DNA of 64,000 nucleotides, from NCBI GenBank assembly GCA_025062195.1, contig JANXAS010000017.1, forward strand, positions 1-64,000, given 5' to 3'. This document shows, piece after piece, positions 1 through 11,100 of this stretch (its first letter is position 1; each line of letters opens with the position of its first letter). Under the pieces are notes generated by a model that saw only the letters and a list, made by a program, of their open reading frames with translations, searched no databases and had not been told where the DNA came from. This DNA is from Armatimonadota bacterium (lineage in GTDB: Bacteria > Armatimonadota > Fervidibacteria > Fervidibacterales > Thermosaccharophagaceae). Both the position numbers and the translations under genes were made by a program.

Positions 1-128
1 ATTCGTTTTGGGCAAGCATTTTCAGTCCAAAGTTCGGTAACGCTGAAAGGGCAGGTGAAGCATTGTTGCTTAAAAATGCCCAAAAATTGGAGAGTATGTT
101 GCCCAGCCTTTTGTTTGTTCTGCAATAA
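1..128 (+). CDS. 3' end of a gene cut by the window edge
   Basis: An open frame (frame 3) enters from the left edge and stops at TAA 126-128, giving about 41 C-terminal residues with normal composition, including the segment FGNAERAGEALLLKNAQK. The pattern (FGN.ERA followed by an amphipathic helix) is loosely like the C-terminus of creatininase-type amidohydrolases, but this is too short to assign. The other plus-strand frames in this stretch look less protein-like. It could be chance; confidence is low. Confidence 0.3.
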   Translation, partial: SFWASIFSPKFGNAERAGEALLLKNAQKLESMLPSLLFVLQ

Positions 129-351
129 GTTAGGTTGGATACTATAGGTTGCATTGTAAAGACAATTGCATAAGAGTGGCTTCAGCCACGGAATTTTTAA
201 AAGCCACAAAATTCAAACGGCAGTATGAATGACATATTTCCAAAAGGTTTCATAGATATAGATGGCTGTTTTTAAATGATATTATGAACTTTAACACATT
301 TTCGTTAACAAATTTTAGGATGGGAATATGACTTGACAAAATTTGTTTGAA

Positions 352-650
352 TTTTTCAGCAGGGCAGTAGCACTGCCCTTTGATTTTTGTCACGATTTTT
401 TCGTTACGATTTTTTCTCATTTCGTAGGGCAAGCCAACTGGCTTGCCGAATTTTTTCGTTCCATTTTTTCGTTCGGGTGGTAACCCAATCCTCCAAACCT
501 TTGTCACGATTTTGTCATTTTGGATAGCATGCCCATGGCGTGCCGATTTTTCCGTCATGTTTTTTCGGTCGGGCAGTAGCCTGACCCTCCGAATTTTTGT
601 CACGATTTCCGTCATTTTGGATGGCATGCCTACTGGCTTGCCGATTTTTG
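352..650. repeat. 97-bp tandem palindromic repeat array
   Basis: Units begin near 425, 522 and 619, a period of about 97 bp, preceded by a half unit from about 352. Each unit has a palindrome of the GGCATGCC-tACT-GGCTTGCC type, a T-rich run, a second hairpin of the GGGCAGTAGCC type followed by CCCTCC, and the linker TTTTTGTCACGATTT. The same modules recur at 845-960, 5225-5345 and, in the opposite orientation, at 56090-56400. No coding potential is apparent. Confidence 0.75.
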
Positions 651-671
651 GCTTTTTCTTTTGCAGTATGC

Positions 672-748
672 TTCGTAGTGAACCATAAAGGGGTAGATTA
701 ATGGCGTTTTCAACGGCACTCCACTTCGTTTCGTGCCTTACTACAAAC
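672..748. repeat. Decayed MITE-like palindrome (family I)
   Basis: A TTCGTAGT left end and a right arm of the CTTCGTTTCGTGCCTTACTAC type flank a short centre. The left arm is poorly preserved. It matches the better copies at 14.7, 49.3, 52.8, 55.5, 59.8, 60.0 and 62.5 kb. Confidence 0.6.
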
Positions 749-844
749 TGCCTCGTAATGAAAGTGCTTAAAGGCAAAATGTCCCTCTGGTCACTCGCAT
801 CAAATTATCTCACCTTGCCCTAAAACGGTAAACTTTTGTTCAAG

Positions 845-960
845 ATTTTTCGGCAGCAGCTTTGCCCTCCAATTTTTGCCACGAATCTTGTCATTTTTGA
901 GGGCATGCCAATTTCGGCAGGGCGATAGCCCTCCAAATTTTTCGCTAATCTGGATTTTTT
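845..960. repeat. Partial units of the 97-bp palindromic family
   Basis: Two hairpins of the CGGCAGGGC-GATAGCCCTCC type, the GGGCATGCC half palindrome, and linkers with TTTTTGCCACGAA and TTGTCATTTT match the array at 352-650 but are rearranged. Confidence 0.55.
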
Positions 961-1095
961 CGTCCCGGTTTTTGGCAAGGTAATAGAACGCCATCAAAGC
1001 ACCAACAAATTTAAGGTAAAGAGTGCTTGAAATTTAGTATACATTCACATTACGATGAAAATTTCATAACATTTTGGTTTATTGCCTTGTGCTCA

Positions 1096-4000
1096 TCATT
1101 CTTTACAATCAAACTCAAGTGCAAGGGCAGTTTTGGCAGGAAAGTTAATTGTTTTGCGGAACTCTAATGGAAAGTCTCCCACCAAATTGCTACCTTGTTC
1201 TGTTATTTCCTTAACTTGTAGCTGCTTCCCTGTCAAGCCATAGCCTTTGCCATCAAAAACGAGTGTTGCCCTCAAGTGTTGGTCGCCGACATTGATGAAT
1301 ATAAGGACAAGTTTATTTTCTCGTGGCAGCTTCCAAGCGCCCGTCAAAATTGCGTCGGTTTCAACCCACCATTCTCCTGCCCATTGCCAATCAGCACGAA
1401 CTTTTGGGATTTTGCCAACCAGTTGTGCCCCACAAGTCACTTTTAAGTGTGAGACTCCCGCCGAAACAGTGGATTTAGATTTGCTTTGAAGTTCGCCCTC
1501 ACTGACTAACTTTGGCGGTCGTGCCATTTCACCAGCGTAAAAGTAGCGCCTTAAATGCCAACGCAACCGAGCAACTTGCCTCAAAAATTCAGCATTATCT
1601 TTCTCACGCACAATGTTCGGGTCAATCCAACCTATTTGCTCCCCGAAGACGAGTTGCTGCCCCGCTTTCATCCGAAGCGCTAAATCTTTCGTTGCGCCAC
1701 CACGATATGCCCGTCCAAACATCTGAATTGCACCACCGTAAACGGCAGGGAAAGCTGGAACTTGCCCATTATGCTGCCAATGCCACGTCAAATAGCCATC
1801 AAACCAGCTCAAAAATGGCTCAGCATTGCATTCGGTAGTTAAAGCCCGTGGCATTGGCGTTTCTCCGGTAGTTTTAACCTCACGGGCATATATGCGTATG
1901 TCATCTCGTATAGCACTCAACATTTGCCAATAGCCTTCATTCCACCATGAACCGCCACCGATTGGATGACCATGAGTTTTGTCAAAGCACAAAGCTGGCG
2001 CTGCAGCAGCGACTTGGTCAATATAGACTGCATTGACACCAAATTCGTTGAACAACTTTAGCACGATTTCGCGAACTTTTTCTTGCCACAATTTTGTCGT
2101 TGGGCACATAGGAGCCAGCTTGACATCGCTACCATCTGATTCCTTGCTGCCATAACTTTCAGTGTAAGGCGTTCCATCCTCTTGCTTTGTTGCTGCTGGT
2201 AACGCAACCTTGCTGAACTGCCAATCTTCCAAGCCTTTATCACGAGTGTCCCAAAGTCGCCCGTTGATATATGGCATAACAAAAACGTTGGATTGTTGCA
2301 ATTCACGAACACCTTTATAAAAATCCTCCTTTGCTGGGAAATAGTGTGGATAATCGTTGTCAAATGGGATTTGGTGCCAATTATACCAATGGAAGCCAAC
2401 TGGCATGCCCATGAACTCAGCGAATTCCTTAACAATCGGCACACAATCCTTTGGAGCACCGCCACCAACTGCCCAAATGCAAAGCTCTTTCATCCATTGC
2501 GGTGTGTCAATGCGTATACCTTCTCTCCAGATCAAAGAAATCGGGAAAAACCGACCCCAAATAAAAATTTCGCCCTTTGGTATGACCAATTTAGGGGACC
2601 ATTTTGCTTCCTTTTGCGCCCAATCTCGGTAAATCATTGCTGCATCAAACCAATCACCACGCAAAATTTGCCATACAACTTTACCTGATTGTTTAAATTC
2701 GTTGCCACCGATGCCAATGTTCGGGACAGGATGCTCAAACGCTAAAATGACTCGCTTTACATCAGGTTCGCTTTTCACTACAGTTTCCTTTGCGCTACCG
2801 TTTGGGTCATGCACACCAACATAAATCCCTGTCATATGTCTCTTGTCCTGTGCCTCGCTATACGCTGCCACAAATTGCATCGTGCACCAACCGTTGGGAT
2901 ACAAACTGCGGTAAGTGAAAGCTCTTCGCCATAGGTTGCGTTGAACTTCACCAGGACCGCGCGGGAAAAAGACTTCAGCGTTTTCACCCAAATCGGCAAC
3001 GGCAATCTGTGGGAACGAGACGCGCAAAAGACTCCAATCATTGGGCAGTTGCGTAATATTAAGCGACCAAAGAATTTGACTGTCTGACGGATTCTCGCTT
3101 TGTGCTAAAGGCTGCCCGATGAATTTGGTGCTCAATTGCCTTATTGTCAACCGTTGGCTAAAGCCAGCAGCATGGATATTGCCAACACCCTTCCTTGAAG
3201 GATTTGTGTTTCGAGTTTCAGTCTGCAGTCGCTGATTGAATTTCTGAGCACCGACTTTAATCGGTGAAGATGACCGCTTTTGAGGCATTTCAAATGAACC
3301 TCTCAAACTCACAAGTATATTTGCTCCAACTTCTTTTGGTCGCTCCCAATAAAGCAAAATGCCATCACCAATTTTGCGCCATCCAACTTTTTGCCAACCA
3401 CTATCGGCGTGCAATTCAATTTCACGCTTAGTCGGCAAGTGACGCAAAGTCAGCGTGAACAACGGTAGCGGATTTTCTGCTAATAATTCACCCTGTTCGT
3501 GGTAACGCACGGGATGAGGTGTAGCGCCGTTTCCTTTAGGTGCTGCTTTGCTGTCGCTTCGTATCGGACTGCGAACCAACGCCAAATCAAACAAACTTTG
3601 CAATCTAATGCCGTCAGCAGTTCGTTCAAATGCAATACCTAAATCGCCAATACTTTCAAACAGCCAGTTGGTGGGAGCTTTACCCCTTGCAAATTGCAAC
3701 GCATCACTGAACCGACCTTTCGCTTCCAACTTTTCAGCGAGAATTAGATACCAAGCGGGCACATTTCCATTTGCTCTCGCAATGGCTTTGCGAATCTCTG
3801 GCAATGTCACGACAACTTTAGCATCGGTTGGCAATTGGTGAAGCATAGAACGAACTACTGCGATTGGGTCATCAAAACTGCCAAGCAGCAACCAAGCTGA
3901 AAAATTTCGCTCAGTTGTTTTCCATTCTTGCCACGCAACATCACCGTGAGCATGAAGATAAGTGCCGTAGCCGCCACGACCGTCATGGAAGAGTGCTCTT

Positions 4001-4905
4001 CCGCTGCGCAAGACGGCGATAATATTATTCCCATCAATTAGTGCGCCCCATTCGGAAAAACCAAAGCTTTTTTGCGACGCTACAAATTCACCTTTCTGAA
4101 GTGGTTCACCACCTGCCCATTGTCTAAAACTTTCATCGGGAAAGTTCAACTCCAAAAAATGTAATTCGTTCCAAGAGAATAGTTCACGCTGCCGCACATT
4201 CGCAGTCACAAAAATCAACGGCAAAATTTGCAGTGGTGCACTCAAATGCGCCCGAAAGTAAAACCACTCATAAGTTGCTTCAGGTTGCGATGTCGGTTGC
4301 TTTCCGTCGGCTTGACAATATTTGGCTTTCACTCGCACTACTGTTGCTATTTCGCCATCGGAAACAACCTGCATTTTCGGTTTCTTGTCATTGCGCAAAT
4401 GGAAACTGCCCAACTTTCGGTGGTGAACTCGGTCGTTCCATACGAAGGTGACAAAAGTTTTGCCTGTTTCCGAAAATTGAATTTGTGACGGCAAACCACC
4501 CATATGAGTCGCATCATGCTTGACAATTAACTGTGGAGTGATCACCGTGCCGTCCCATTGCTCTTGCATTGATGGCTTCGTCGGTTTGTAAATAAGTTGA
4601 ACTTGCCAGTCACCACCGTTAGGAAGCTGCATCAACAGCGTGCCCTTAAGAGGATGATATTCGTCAGGAACAAATTGAAGAGGCACAGAACGACCATTGT
4701 CAAGTAAGGCTTGCAAGTTTTTGGGGCTGAAATTTCTAATTTTTCGCATCTGCAGAATTTGGCTCAAATCAACCCTCGCCATTATAATGCCATGCTTTGG
4801 TGCATTTTGCACTAAAACTAAAGCAACGGGCTTTTGAGCTATCCCGAAAGAAGCAGTGATGCACACTGCTGCTACCAGACTGCACAAGTTCAGTGGCTTT
4901 GTCAT
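1096..4905 (-). CDS. Secreted DUF6259-type glycoside-hydrolase-like protein
   Basis: A 1269-residue exported protein. An N-terminal signal peptide (MTKPLNLCSLVAAVCITA) is followed by several hundred residues of beta-rich sequence and then a TIM-barrel-like region in the C-terminal third. Around residues 955-1000 the motif VNAVYIDQVAAA, then a histidine-rich HGHPIGGGSWW, matches what I know of DUF6259 proteins of Planctomycetes, Lentisphaerae and relatives, which are related to retaining glycoside hydrolases. The aspartate of YIDQ is a candidate nucleophile. The ATG at 4905 is chosen because GGAGGTG lies 6 bases before it; a GTG five codons upstream is part of that site. The substrate is unknown. 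The gene stands alone, 650 bp downstream of the fucosidase operon. Confidence 0.75.
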   Translation of the reverse strand: MTKPLNLCSLVAAVCITASFGIAQKPVALVLVQNAPKHGIIMARVDLSQILQMRKIRNFSPKNLQALLDNGRSVPLQFVPDEYHPLKGTLLMQLPNGGDWQVQLIYKPTKPSMQEQWDGTVITPQLIVKHDATHMGGLPSQIQFSETGKTFVTFVWNDRVHHRKLGSFHLRNDKKPKMQVVSDGEIATVVRVKAKYCQADGKQPTSQPEATYEWFYFRAHLSAPLQILPLIFVTANVRQRELFSWNELHFLELNFPDESFRQWAGGEPLQKGEFVASQKSFGFSEWGALIDGNNIIAVLRSGRALFHDGRGGYGTYLHAHGDVAWQEWKTTERNFSAWLLLGSFDDPIAVVRSMLHQLPTDAKVVVTLPEIRKAIARANGNVPAWYLILAEKLEAKGRFSDALQFARGKAPTNWLFESIGDLGIAFERTADGIRLQSLFDLALVRSPIRSDSKAAPKGNGATPHPVRYHEQGELLAENPLPLFTLTLRHLPTKREIELHADSGWQKVGWRKIGDGILLYWERPKEVGANILVSLRGSFEMPQKRSSSPIKVGAQKFNQRLQTETRNTNPSRKGVGNIHAAGFSQRLTIRQLSTKFIGQPLAQSENPSDSQILWSLNITQLPNDWSLLRVSFPQIAVADLGENAEVFFPRGPGEVQRNLWRRAFTYRSLYPNGWCTMQFVAAYSEAQDKRHMTGIYVGVHDPNGSAKETVVKSEPDVKRVILAFEHPVPNIGIGGNEFKQSGKVVWQILRGDWFDAAMIYRDWAQKEAKWSPKLVIPKGEIFIWGRFFPISLIWREGIRIDTPQWMKELCIWAVGGGAPKDCVPIVKEFAEFMGMPVGFHWYNWHQIPFDNDYPHYFPAKEDFYKGVRELQQSNVFVMPYINGRLWDTRDKGLEDWQFSKVALPAATKQEDGTPYTESYGSKESDGSDVKLAPMCPTTKLWQEKVREIVLKLFNEFGVNAVYIDQVAAAAPALCFDKTHGHPIGGGSWWNEGYWQMLSAIRDDIRIYAREVKTTGETPMPRALTTECNAEPFLSWFDGYLTWHWQHNGQVPAFPAVYGGAIQMFGRAYRGGATKDLALRMKAGQQLVFGEQIGWIDPNIVREKDNAEFLRQVARLRWHLRRYFYAGEMARPPKLVSEGELQSKSKSTVSAGVSHLKVTCGAQLVGKIPKVRADWQWAGEWWVETDAILTGAWKLPRENKLVLIFINVGDQHLRATLVFDGKGYGLTGKQLQVKEITEQGSNLVGDFPLEFRKTINFPAKTALALEFDCKE

Positions 4906-5556
4906 TGTTATCACCTCCACTTATTAAAAGTAGCGGTCAAGTTTAGGACGAATGGTTGAAGGCTAATCTGCCGATGTGCCGAATTTCAGCAGCTTATTGC
5001 AGAATAATCAGATTACTGGACAATGAATCCTTTCATTTCTATTCATAGCTCTTTATCTCAAAGTTTTTAGAAACTTACTTGGGACACAGTCTTAAAAATG
5101 AGACGGCAAATTTTGGGAAAATTGGGGGCTTTTCCCCCTCTTTGTCTCAAATGTTTTTGTTAGCTATCTTTTCCAATTCATGCTATGTCCTTTAGCCCGT
5201 AGTTGATGACGCATCCATTTGAGATTTCTTGGCAGGGCAATAGCCATGCTCTCCGATTTTTTAGTTAACTTGTAGGGCATGCCTACTGGCGTGCCGAATT
5301 TTTGTCCTAATTCTCGGCAGGGCAGTAGCCTGCTCCCTAATTGCACCAACGAACTTTTGAGCAAAGAGCAGCGAATTTTTTAAAGCCACAAGGCTATTTG
5401 GGGTAATTTTTGTGGACGGACTATTGTCCGTCTCTACAAAATAATGCCAATTGCGTAACTCATATACGATACGAGCCATTCATTTTGATTTCTAACCCGA
5501 AGCCGAAGACTTTTCGTGCATTTCGTATGCCATTATCGTCATCAATTGCAACTTGC
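4906..5556. other. Intergenic region with palindromic repeats
   Basis: No gene seen. It separates the DUF6259 gene from the fucosidase gene. Modules of the 97-bp family and the flank sequence of family I (AACTTTTGAGCAAAGAGC at about 5352) occupy about 5170-5480. Confidence 0.65.
5225..5365. repeat. 97-bp family modules joined to a family I flank
   Basis: Contains GGCAGGGCAATAGCC, the palindrome GGGCATGCCTACTGGCGTGCC split around its centre, GGCAGGGCAGTAGCC, and then CGAACTTTTGAGCAAAGAGC, which normally flanks the MITE-like element. The core of that element is missing. Confidence 0.6.
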
Positions 5557-8076
5557 TCATTTTGCTGATATTATGTAAACTTCTCCCGGCTTTGTCTCAA
5601 ATTCTATCATGTAAAATTTTGGCAATTTAACCCATTCTGGCGAATTTTTGCTCAAAGCGATGAACTTTGCCGGGCGCTGCGGTTTGAGCAGCGGGTTAGC
5701 AATTTCGTCTTTTGGCTCACGCGCTTCTGCGCCTTCAACTCTTAAAGGCACATGTGCACGAATGCGGCAAACGCCACCCAAGCGCGAGCGAATGGTTGCT
5801 CGCTCCAGCTTTCCATCACGCCAAGAAATGTCAACCTCAAAACCGCCACGAGCCTTTAAGCCCTTGACATAACCATTTTGCCACGCATTCGGCAATGCAG
5901 GCAAAAGATGCAGCGCACCGTCATGGCTTTGCAGAAGCATCTCAGCAATTGCAGCACAACCTCCAAAGTTTCCGTCAATTTGGAATGGCGGGTGGTTGTC
6001 AAATAGGTTTGGCAAAGTTGACCTGCGAAGGAGCAATAGCAAATGCTCATATGCTTTTTCGCCGTCAAGTAAACGAGCGAAAAGGTTAATAGTCCAAGCG
6101 CGACTCCAACCAGTTGCCCCACCGCCGCGGGCAAGCCGATACTCCAACGATTTGCGAACTGCCATCGCCAACTCGGGTGTCCTCAAAGGCGAAATTTGTC
6201 GTCCCGGTTGCAGCCCGAACAAATGTGAAACATGGCGATGACCCGGTTCTGGTTCGTCAAACTCTTCATGCCATTCAAGCAATCTTCCGTCACTGCCTAT
6301 CTTCAGTGGCTCAAGTTCGCTTAGGCGCCGCTCAAGTTCGGCGCACAAATCAGCATCTATGCCGAGCAACTTTGCCGCTTCAATGCAGTTACAAAACAGG
6401 TCATGGATGATTTGCAAGTCCATTGCACTGCCGATGCAAAAACTTGCCACTTGACCTTCTTTCGTGCGGAAAGCGTTTTCTGGCGAAAGCGATGGACAGG
6501 TTGTCCATCGTCCCGTCTTCGGGTCGCGAACCATCCAATCCAGCAGGAAGAGAGCCGCTTCGCGCATGATAGGGTAAGCCCATTCCAAAAACTTTCGGTC
6601 GCCCGTGAACAAAAAGTGCTCCCACAGATGCTGGCATAGCCAAGCCCCACCCATAACCCAAAAGCCCCAACGAGGTGCTGCATCAACGGGAACAGTTGCG
6701 CGGAAAATGTCCGTATTGTGGTGTAGAACCCAGCCGCGACAACCGTAATGCGCTTTCGCAATCTTGCTGCCCGGCTCAACCAATTCGGCGATCATGCGGA
6801 ACAAAGGTTCGTGACATTCGCTCAAGTTCGTTATCTCTGCAGCCCAATAATTCATCTCGGCGTTAATGTTCGTTGTCCACTTGCTTCCCCAAGGCGGATT
6901 AATTTGGTCGTTCCAAATGCCTTGCAAATTCGCAGGCTGAGTTCCCGGTCGGCTGCTGCAAATTAGCAAGTAGCGACCGAACTGGAAGTAAAGGGCAATC
7001 AAGCCCGGGTCTTCTGCACCCTTTTGCACCATTCTCAACCGCTCGTCTGTGGGAACTTGCTCCAACGCTTCATCATGCCCCAAATCAATGTCAACTCTCC
7101 TGAACAATCGCTGGTAGTCGGCAATGTGGTCGGAACGAATTTGCTCGTAAGTTTTGCCTTGAATCGCCGCAAAGATTTGAGCGCAACGCTTATGAGGGTC
7201 GCCAGATATGTCCTTTGGATTGCGGTAACTTGTGGCGGCAGTCAAGAAAATCGTCGCTGCATCGGCATTTGAAACTGTCAAGGAATTGTCAGTGACCTGA
7301 ACTTGACCACCTTCTGCATGAGCCGTCAACCAAACTTCAAAGCGAATTCCAGCCCCCGGCAAATCCGTTTGGCTACCGCGAACTTCCCCATCTCCAATCC
7401 ACTGACCTCGCAAAATGAGCGAATTTTCGCTGCCCTTAAAGGCTTCACGGTGTTTGTGCGGGGTTGTCAGTGTTGCATTGAAACTCACTTGCTTGGGCTT
7501 ATTGGCGATGATGCGGATGGCAAGGATTTGGTCAACTGCGGAGATGAACATTTCGCGGGCAAATTCCACATCACCGATTCGGTAAATTGTTCTTGCGATT
7601 GCTTCGTCCAAGTCCAACTCCCGCCGGTAATTTTCTGGCTCGGCTGTATGAGGGAATTCAAGCCACAAATCGGCGAGCGGCTGATAAGCCATCAACCTTC
7701 GGAATGGGGCATAAACTTTGTCGCTGACTTTCACAACGCCCATCATAAACCTATCGGCGATTTGTTCGGCTTCGCGATACTTGCCTTCAAAAACGAGTTG
7801 GCGAATTTTGTCAAGGTAGCGGAAAGCATCGGGGTTGGTTGGGTCGTATGGATAACCTGACCACATTGTGTCCTCGTTGAGTTGCAACCTTTCTTTCGCA
7901 ATTCCGCCGAAAACCATTGCGCCCAACCGTCCATTGCCCAATGGTAATGCTTCGTTCCAATTTCTGGCAGGTTGGCGATACCATAATTTCCAATTTCTCG
8001 GTTCGTTTAATGATGCCATTGTGACCCCGAATTTTGCAAGTAACAATGCGACTCCCAAATCCAATAATACGTTCAT
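5557..8076 (-). CDS. GH95 alpha-L-fucosidase
   Basis: An 839-residue glycoside hydrolase of family 95, which removes alpha-1,2-linked L-fucose (some members act on galactose) by inversion. The N-terminus reads [19 protein letters not shown], the family hallmark, followed by the (alpha/alpha)6 barrel. Residues equivalent to those studied in Bifidobacterium AfcA (N421, N423, E566, D766) are present: N403 and N405 in [12 protein letters not shown]533 in SLSPENAF and D701 in IDGNFGG. A weak signal-like N-terminus precedes residue 25. The ATG at 8076 sits 6 bases after GGGGGTG; the GTG at 8085 overlaps that site. The gene starts 27 bp after the upstream gene ends, so the two are probably co-transcribed. 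Confidence 0.92.
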   Translation of the reverse strand: MNVLLDLGVALLLAKFGVTMASLNEPRNWKLWYRQPARNWNEALPLGNGRLGAMVFGGIAKERLQLNEDTMWSGYPYDPTNPDAFRYLDKIRQLVFEGKYREAEQIADRFMMGVVKVSDKVYAPFRRLMAYQPLADLWLEFPHTAEPENYRRELDLDEAIARTIYRIGDVEFAREMFISAVDQILAIRIIANKPKQVSFNATLTTPHKHREAFKGSENSLILRGQWIGDGEVRGSQTDLPGAGIRFEVWLTAHAEGGQVQVTDNSLTVSNADAATIFLTAATSYRNPKDISGDPHKRCAQIFAAIQGKTYEQIRSDHIADYQRLFRRVDIDLGHDEALEQVPTDERLRMVQKGAEDPGLIALYFQFGRYLLICSSRPGTQPANLQGIWNDQINPPWGSKWTTNINAEMNYWAAEITNLSECHEPLFRMIAELVEPGSKIAKAHYGCRGWVLHHNTDIFRATVPVDAAPRWGFWVMGGAWLCQHLWEHFLFTGDRKFLEWAYPIMREAALFLLDWMVRDPKTGRWTTCPSLSPENAFRTKEGQVASFCIGSAMDLQIIHDLFCNCIEAAKLLGIDADLCAELERRLSELEPLKIGSDGRLLEWHEEFDEPEPGHRHVSHLFGLQPGRQISPLRTPELAMAVRKSLEYRLARGGGATGWSRAWTINLFARLLDGEKAYEHLLLLLRRSTLPNLFDNHPPFQIDGNFGGCAAIAEMLLQSHDGALHLLPALPNAWQNGYVKGLKARGGFEVDISWRDGKLERATIRSRLGGVCRIRAHVPLRVEGAEAREPKDEIANPLLKPQRPAKFIALSKNSPEWVKLPKFYMIEFETKPGEVYIISAK

Positions 8077-8103
8077 CTTTGCCACCCCCTTGAATTTTTG
8101 AGT

Positions 8104-11100
8104 TCATTTCAAATTTATTACATATTTTGCTCCGTTCACAATTGTCTTAAACCACACCAAATCCAATTTTGGCTTCAACTCAACATCACCCAAAATTTTC
8201 CCATTTTTGTCGAGAACGATTGCTTGATTTACACCTTTAAAGTTTCCCTTTATCCCGAAGGTCTCAGCGACCCTATTTAATCTTAGCCCAATCTCAAATA
8301 TTTCGTCTCTCGGATGGACGATTACACTTATTGAGCCATTTTCCGGTGTGACGATGACCATTCCAGATGTTATGACCTCTCCGAAGTCAATCAGTATTTG
8401 CTTGAAATTCACTCGCCCCTTCAGACTTGGCGGTTCTTTGACAGTTATTGGCTCAAATGAGACCATTTCACCCTCAACAACTATTGTGCCAACGCGATAT
8501 CTCATACTTCCGTCATCAGCACCTTTTAATCTTACTCTCCCTAAAGTGTCATAAAGCCCAAGCCTAATTTCGTATTTCTCGTCGGGCAAATCAGTTGGAA
8601 CAACAACTTCATAAGGACCATCAACGATTGTGGAATTTTCTTGCCAATTCTTTGTGCTTTCCTTTGGCTTGTGATCGTGTTGGAATACTATGCCATCTTG
8701 ACGCTTTGAGACGGCGAAGTTGATGAAATGGACGAAAACTATCAAATCACGCCCAGTTATTTCTGCCAAGTTGCGCCTGCCAACTTTGAAGAAGTAGGTT
8801 ATCCTAAACCTTCGTCCACCGATTCGTTCAACTTTGACTGATGGCTCAACATCGCAGATTGCTTCAATTGATGGCGGGAATGAGCGTCCGTTAGCGAAGA
8901 TGAAAGGTTTTGGTTTTCCGGTCAAATCTCGGCAATAATCAACAATCATGCCAGATTTCTCATCAATCGCTGTAAATGCTTCCAAGCCCTCAGCGATTGC
9001 CCAAAAGCCAAATTGTGGCAATAGCCTCTTGCGAGCATTGAAATCAACCCCCCATAATTCCCCAGAATTTGCCCAAATTCTCAGCCCAGATTCGTATTCA
9101 ACGAAAACGCTTTCAATCGGTTCATTCATCGCTATGGCTATAGAAGATGGCACAAGTTTTTTATCTTTACCAATTCCATAAAGTATCCTTCGCACTTTGC
9201 TTGCGCAATATCTTGCCTGAATCGGTCTGACAAGATAGTATTCTTTCAAAACCCAATCAATTGCGTGCCAAAGCTCTGTTGGGACAAAACCTGCATGTCC
9301 AAAGGCAATTTCCATCGCACGATACTTGTCAAGTTTTTCTGGGGATGGCAAACCATACCAATAGCCTTCAGGGTCGTCTTGCCACCTTCCCCAATAGCCC
9401 ATGCCATGATTTACCTGTTGAACATGAATTTTGAGCAGGTCAAAGTCAAGAAGCCATGGTGCCCATTCTTTGCCGTCAACTTGCGCCTCAACTCCATCCA
9501 CCAAGCCAGCCCACCAAAAATGCTGCCATCCTTCGCCAAAAAGCGGGCCTTTATGTGCCTCGCGGCCAACTTTGAATAGCTCCAAATTCCCCTTCATTCT
9601 GCCGGCAAGCATTGCGGCGTCTGGTTCATTTGCATCACAATCAAGGTGAAGCCAAGGCGGGGCACAGGAGTTTACATCGTAAAATGCAGCGGTCGTTCCA
9701 TATCGGCGATGAATTTCGTTTGAATATATTCGTGCATATTTCGCCATCGCCCAGTTTTTGTATGCGTAACTTTGCTCACCGGTGCCCTCGTTAAACCATG
9801 CCTTTCTCATTGTCCCATCGGGATTTAGCGCAACTTCCCTCTCATTCCACTCGTGGGATTTTGGGTAAAAATCAATGTAATTTTCGTGAAGGGCGAAGAG
9901 CCAGCCAGCATCACGACACGCTTTTGAAAGGGCAATTGCACCCTCATCGCCACCAAGTTGCTCGTTTGCTGGGACAGTCGTCGGAAGATGGCTATCATAG
10001 CCGTATCTTTGCCAAACATGCTTTAACATAATTGCACGGGTTATGCCATATGTGCTGAGTTCACGAACCCATTCAGCGTCTCTAAGCAAATGTCCACCCC
10101 AAATGTCAAAAACAATCCTGTCGGAAATTTCACCAAAGTATGGTGATGGTTCCCATGGGATGTTGCGGAGGACTTCGGGAAATTCGTATGAGACAGTGAA
10201 AAGGCAAACTTCATTAACATCGTTTCGTCTTCCGTCCGTTTTGCGCTCATATATTACCGAACTGCCGTCAAGATATGAGCCATTTGACTGAGTGAAATCG
10301 GTAAAAACGGATGCGAAGGCAGATTGCGCTGGCAAGTAATACAAATGAGTTGCGAAAAGGTATGGGACAGTTATATATCTGCGCAATTCAGCTATTGGAA
10401 CGCCAAAATTGATATGGCTTATCCAACCGCCGTTTGATGTGAAATGGCAAAGTAATGTCTTTCCCTCAATCCAAAAAGTGCTTTTCCCATTAAAGTCTTT
10501 CCCATTACATCTAAATGAATAAGAAACTGTCAACTTATCTTTAGCGAATGAAAGCGCTTTGGCATCAATTACTTTTGCGACACCTTTTTCGCCCTCAACT
10601 CTTCCATTAGCGTAGGCGATGAGCTTTGGAGCATCGTCAATCCAAACCTCAACAAATGCCGGAAAAACTTCCCTTCGTGGTTTAACTATGTATCGTATTT
10701 CGCAGTCCTCACCATCGTAGACGAAACTGAAGGTTGCGTCACCGATTTGTCGCGAAAAGTTTTTGTGAGTGTATCTTGTTGATGGCTTGACGCCAAGCCT
10801 ATGGTCATTTGACAACCCTTCAAGTGTCTCTCGCCTTACTTTCGGAAAGCGCATCTTTTTGCGGACTCCTTCCACCAAAATTTTGGGATCGCCCCATAAC
10901 GAATAATCCCAGCCTGCATCGTTTTTAGGACCTGCATTAACCGCCAATGTTAAGACAAATTCTTTTCCAGATAGGGTGCTCAAGTCTATTTCGTGCCATT
11001 CCCATTTGTCAGATTTGACATGTTTTTTGAACTTTTCATCGCCGTTTATTAGGACAATGAATGTGACACCGTCACTGCCCTTCTGGACATCTTTGTCACG

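Larger units (their letters stand above)
129..1095. other. Repeat-rich intergenic region
   Basis: I see no credible gene in this stretch. It holds a 97-bp tandem palindromic array (about 352-650), a decayed MITE-like palindrome (672-748) and more pieces of the tandem unit (845-960). The part around 125-270 resembles a repeat also seen near 16.58-16.72 kb and 60.31-60.48 kb. The open frames here are read out of repeats. Confidence 0.7.

Noticed and set aside
352-650. CRISPR array
   Set aside because: The repeat fills the whole period, there are no unique spacers, and no cas genes are present.
250-777. A 175-residue minus-strand open frame
   Set aside because: It is read from the 97-bp tandem array; the repeated peptide pattern follows the DNA repeat.
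7303-7860. A 185-residue plus-strand open frame
   Set aside because: Lies opposite the GH95 gene, which has clear family motifs.
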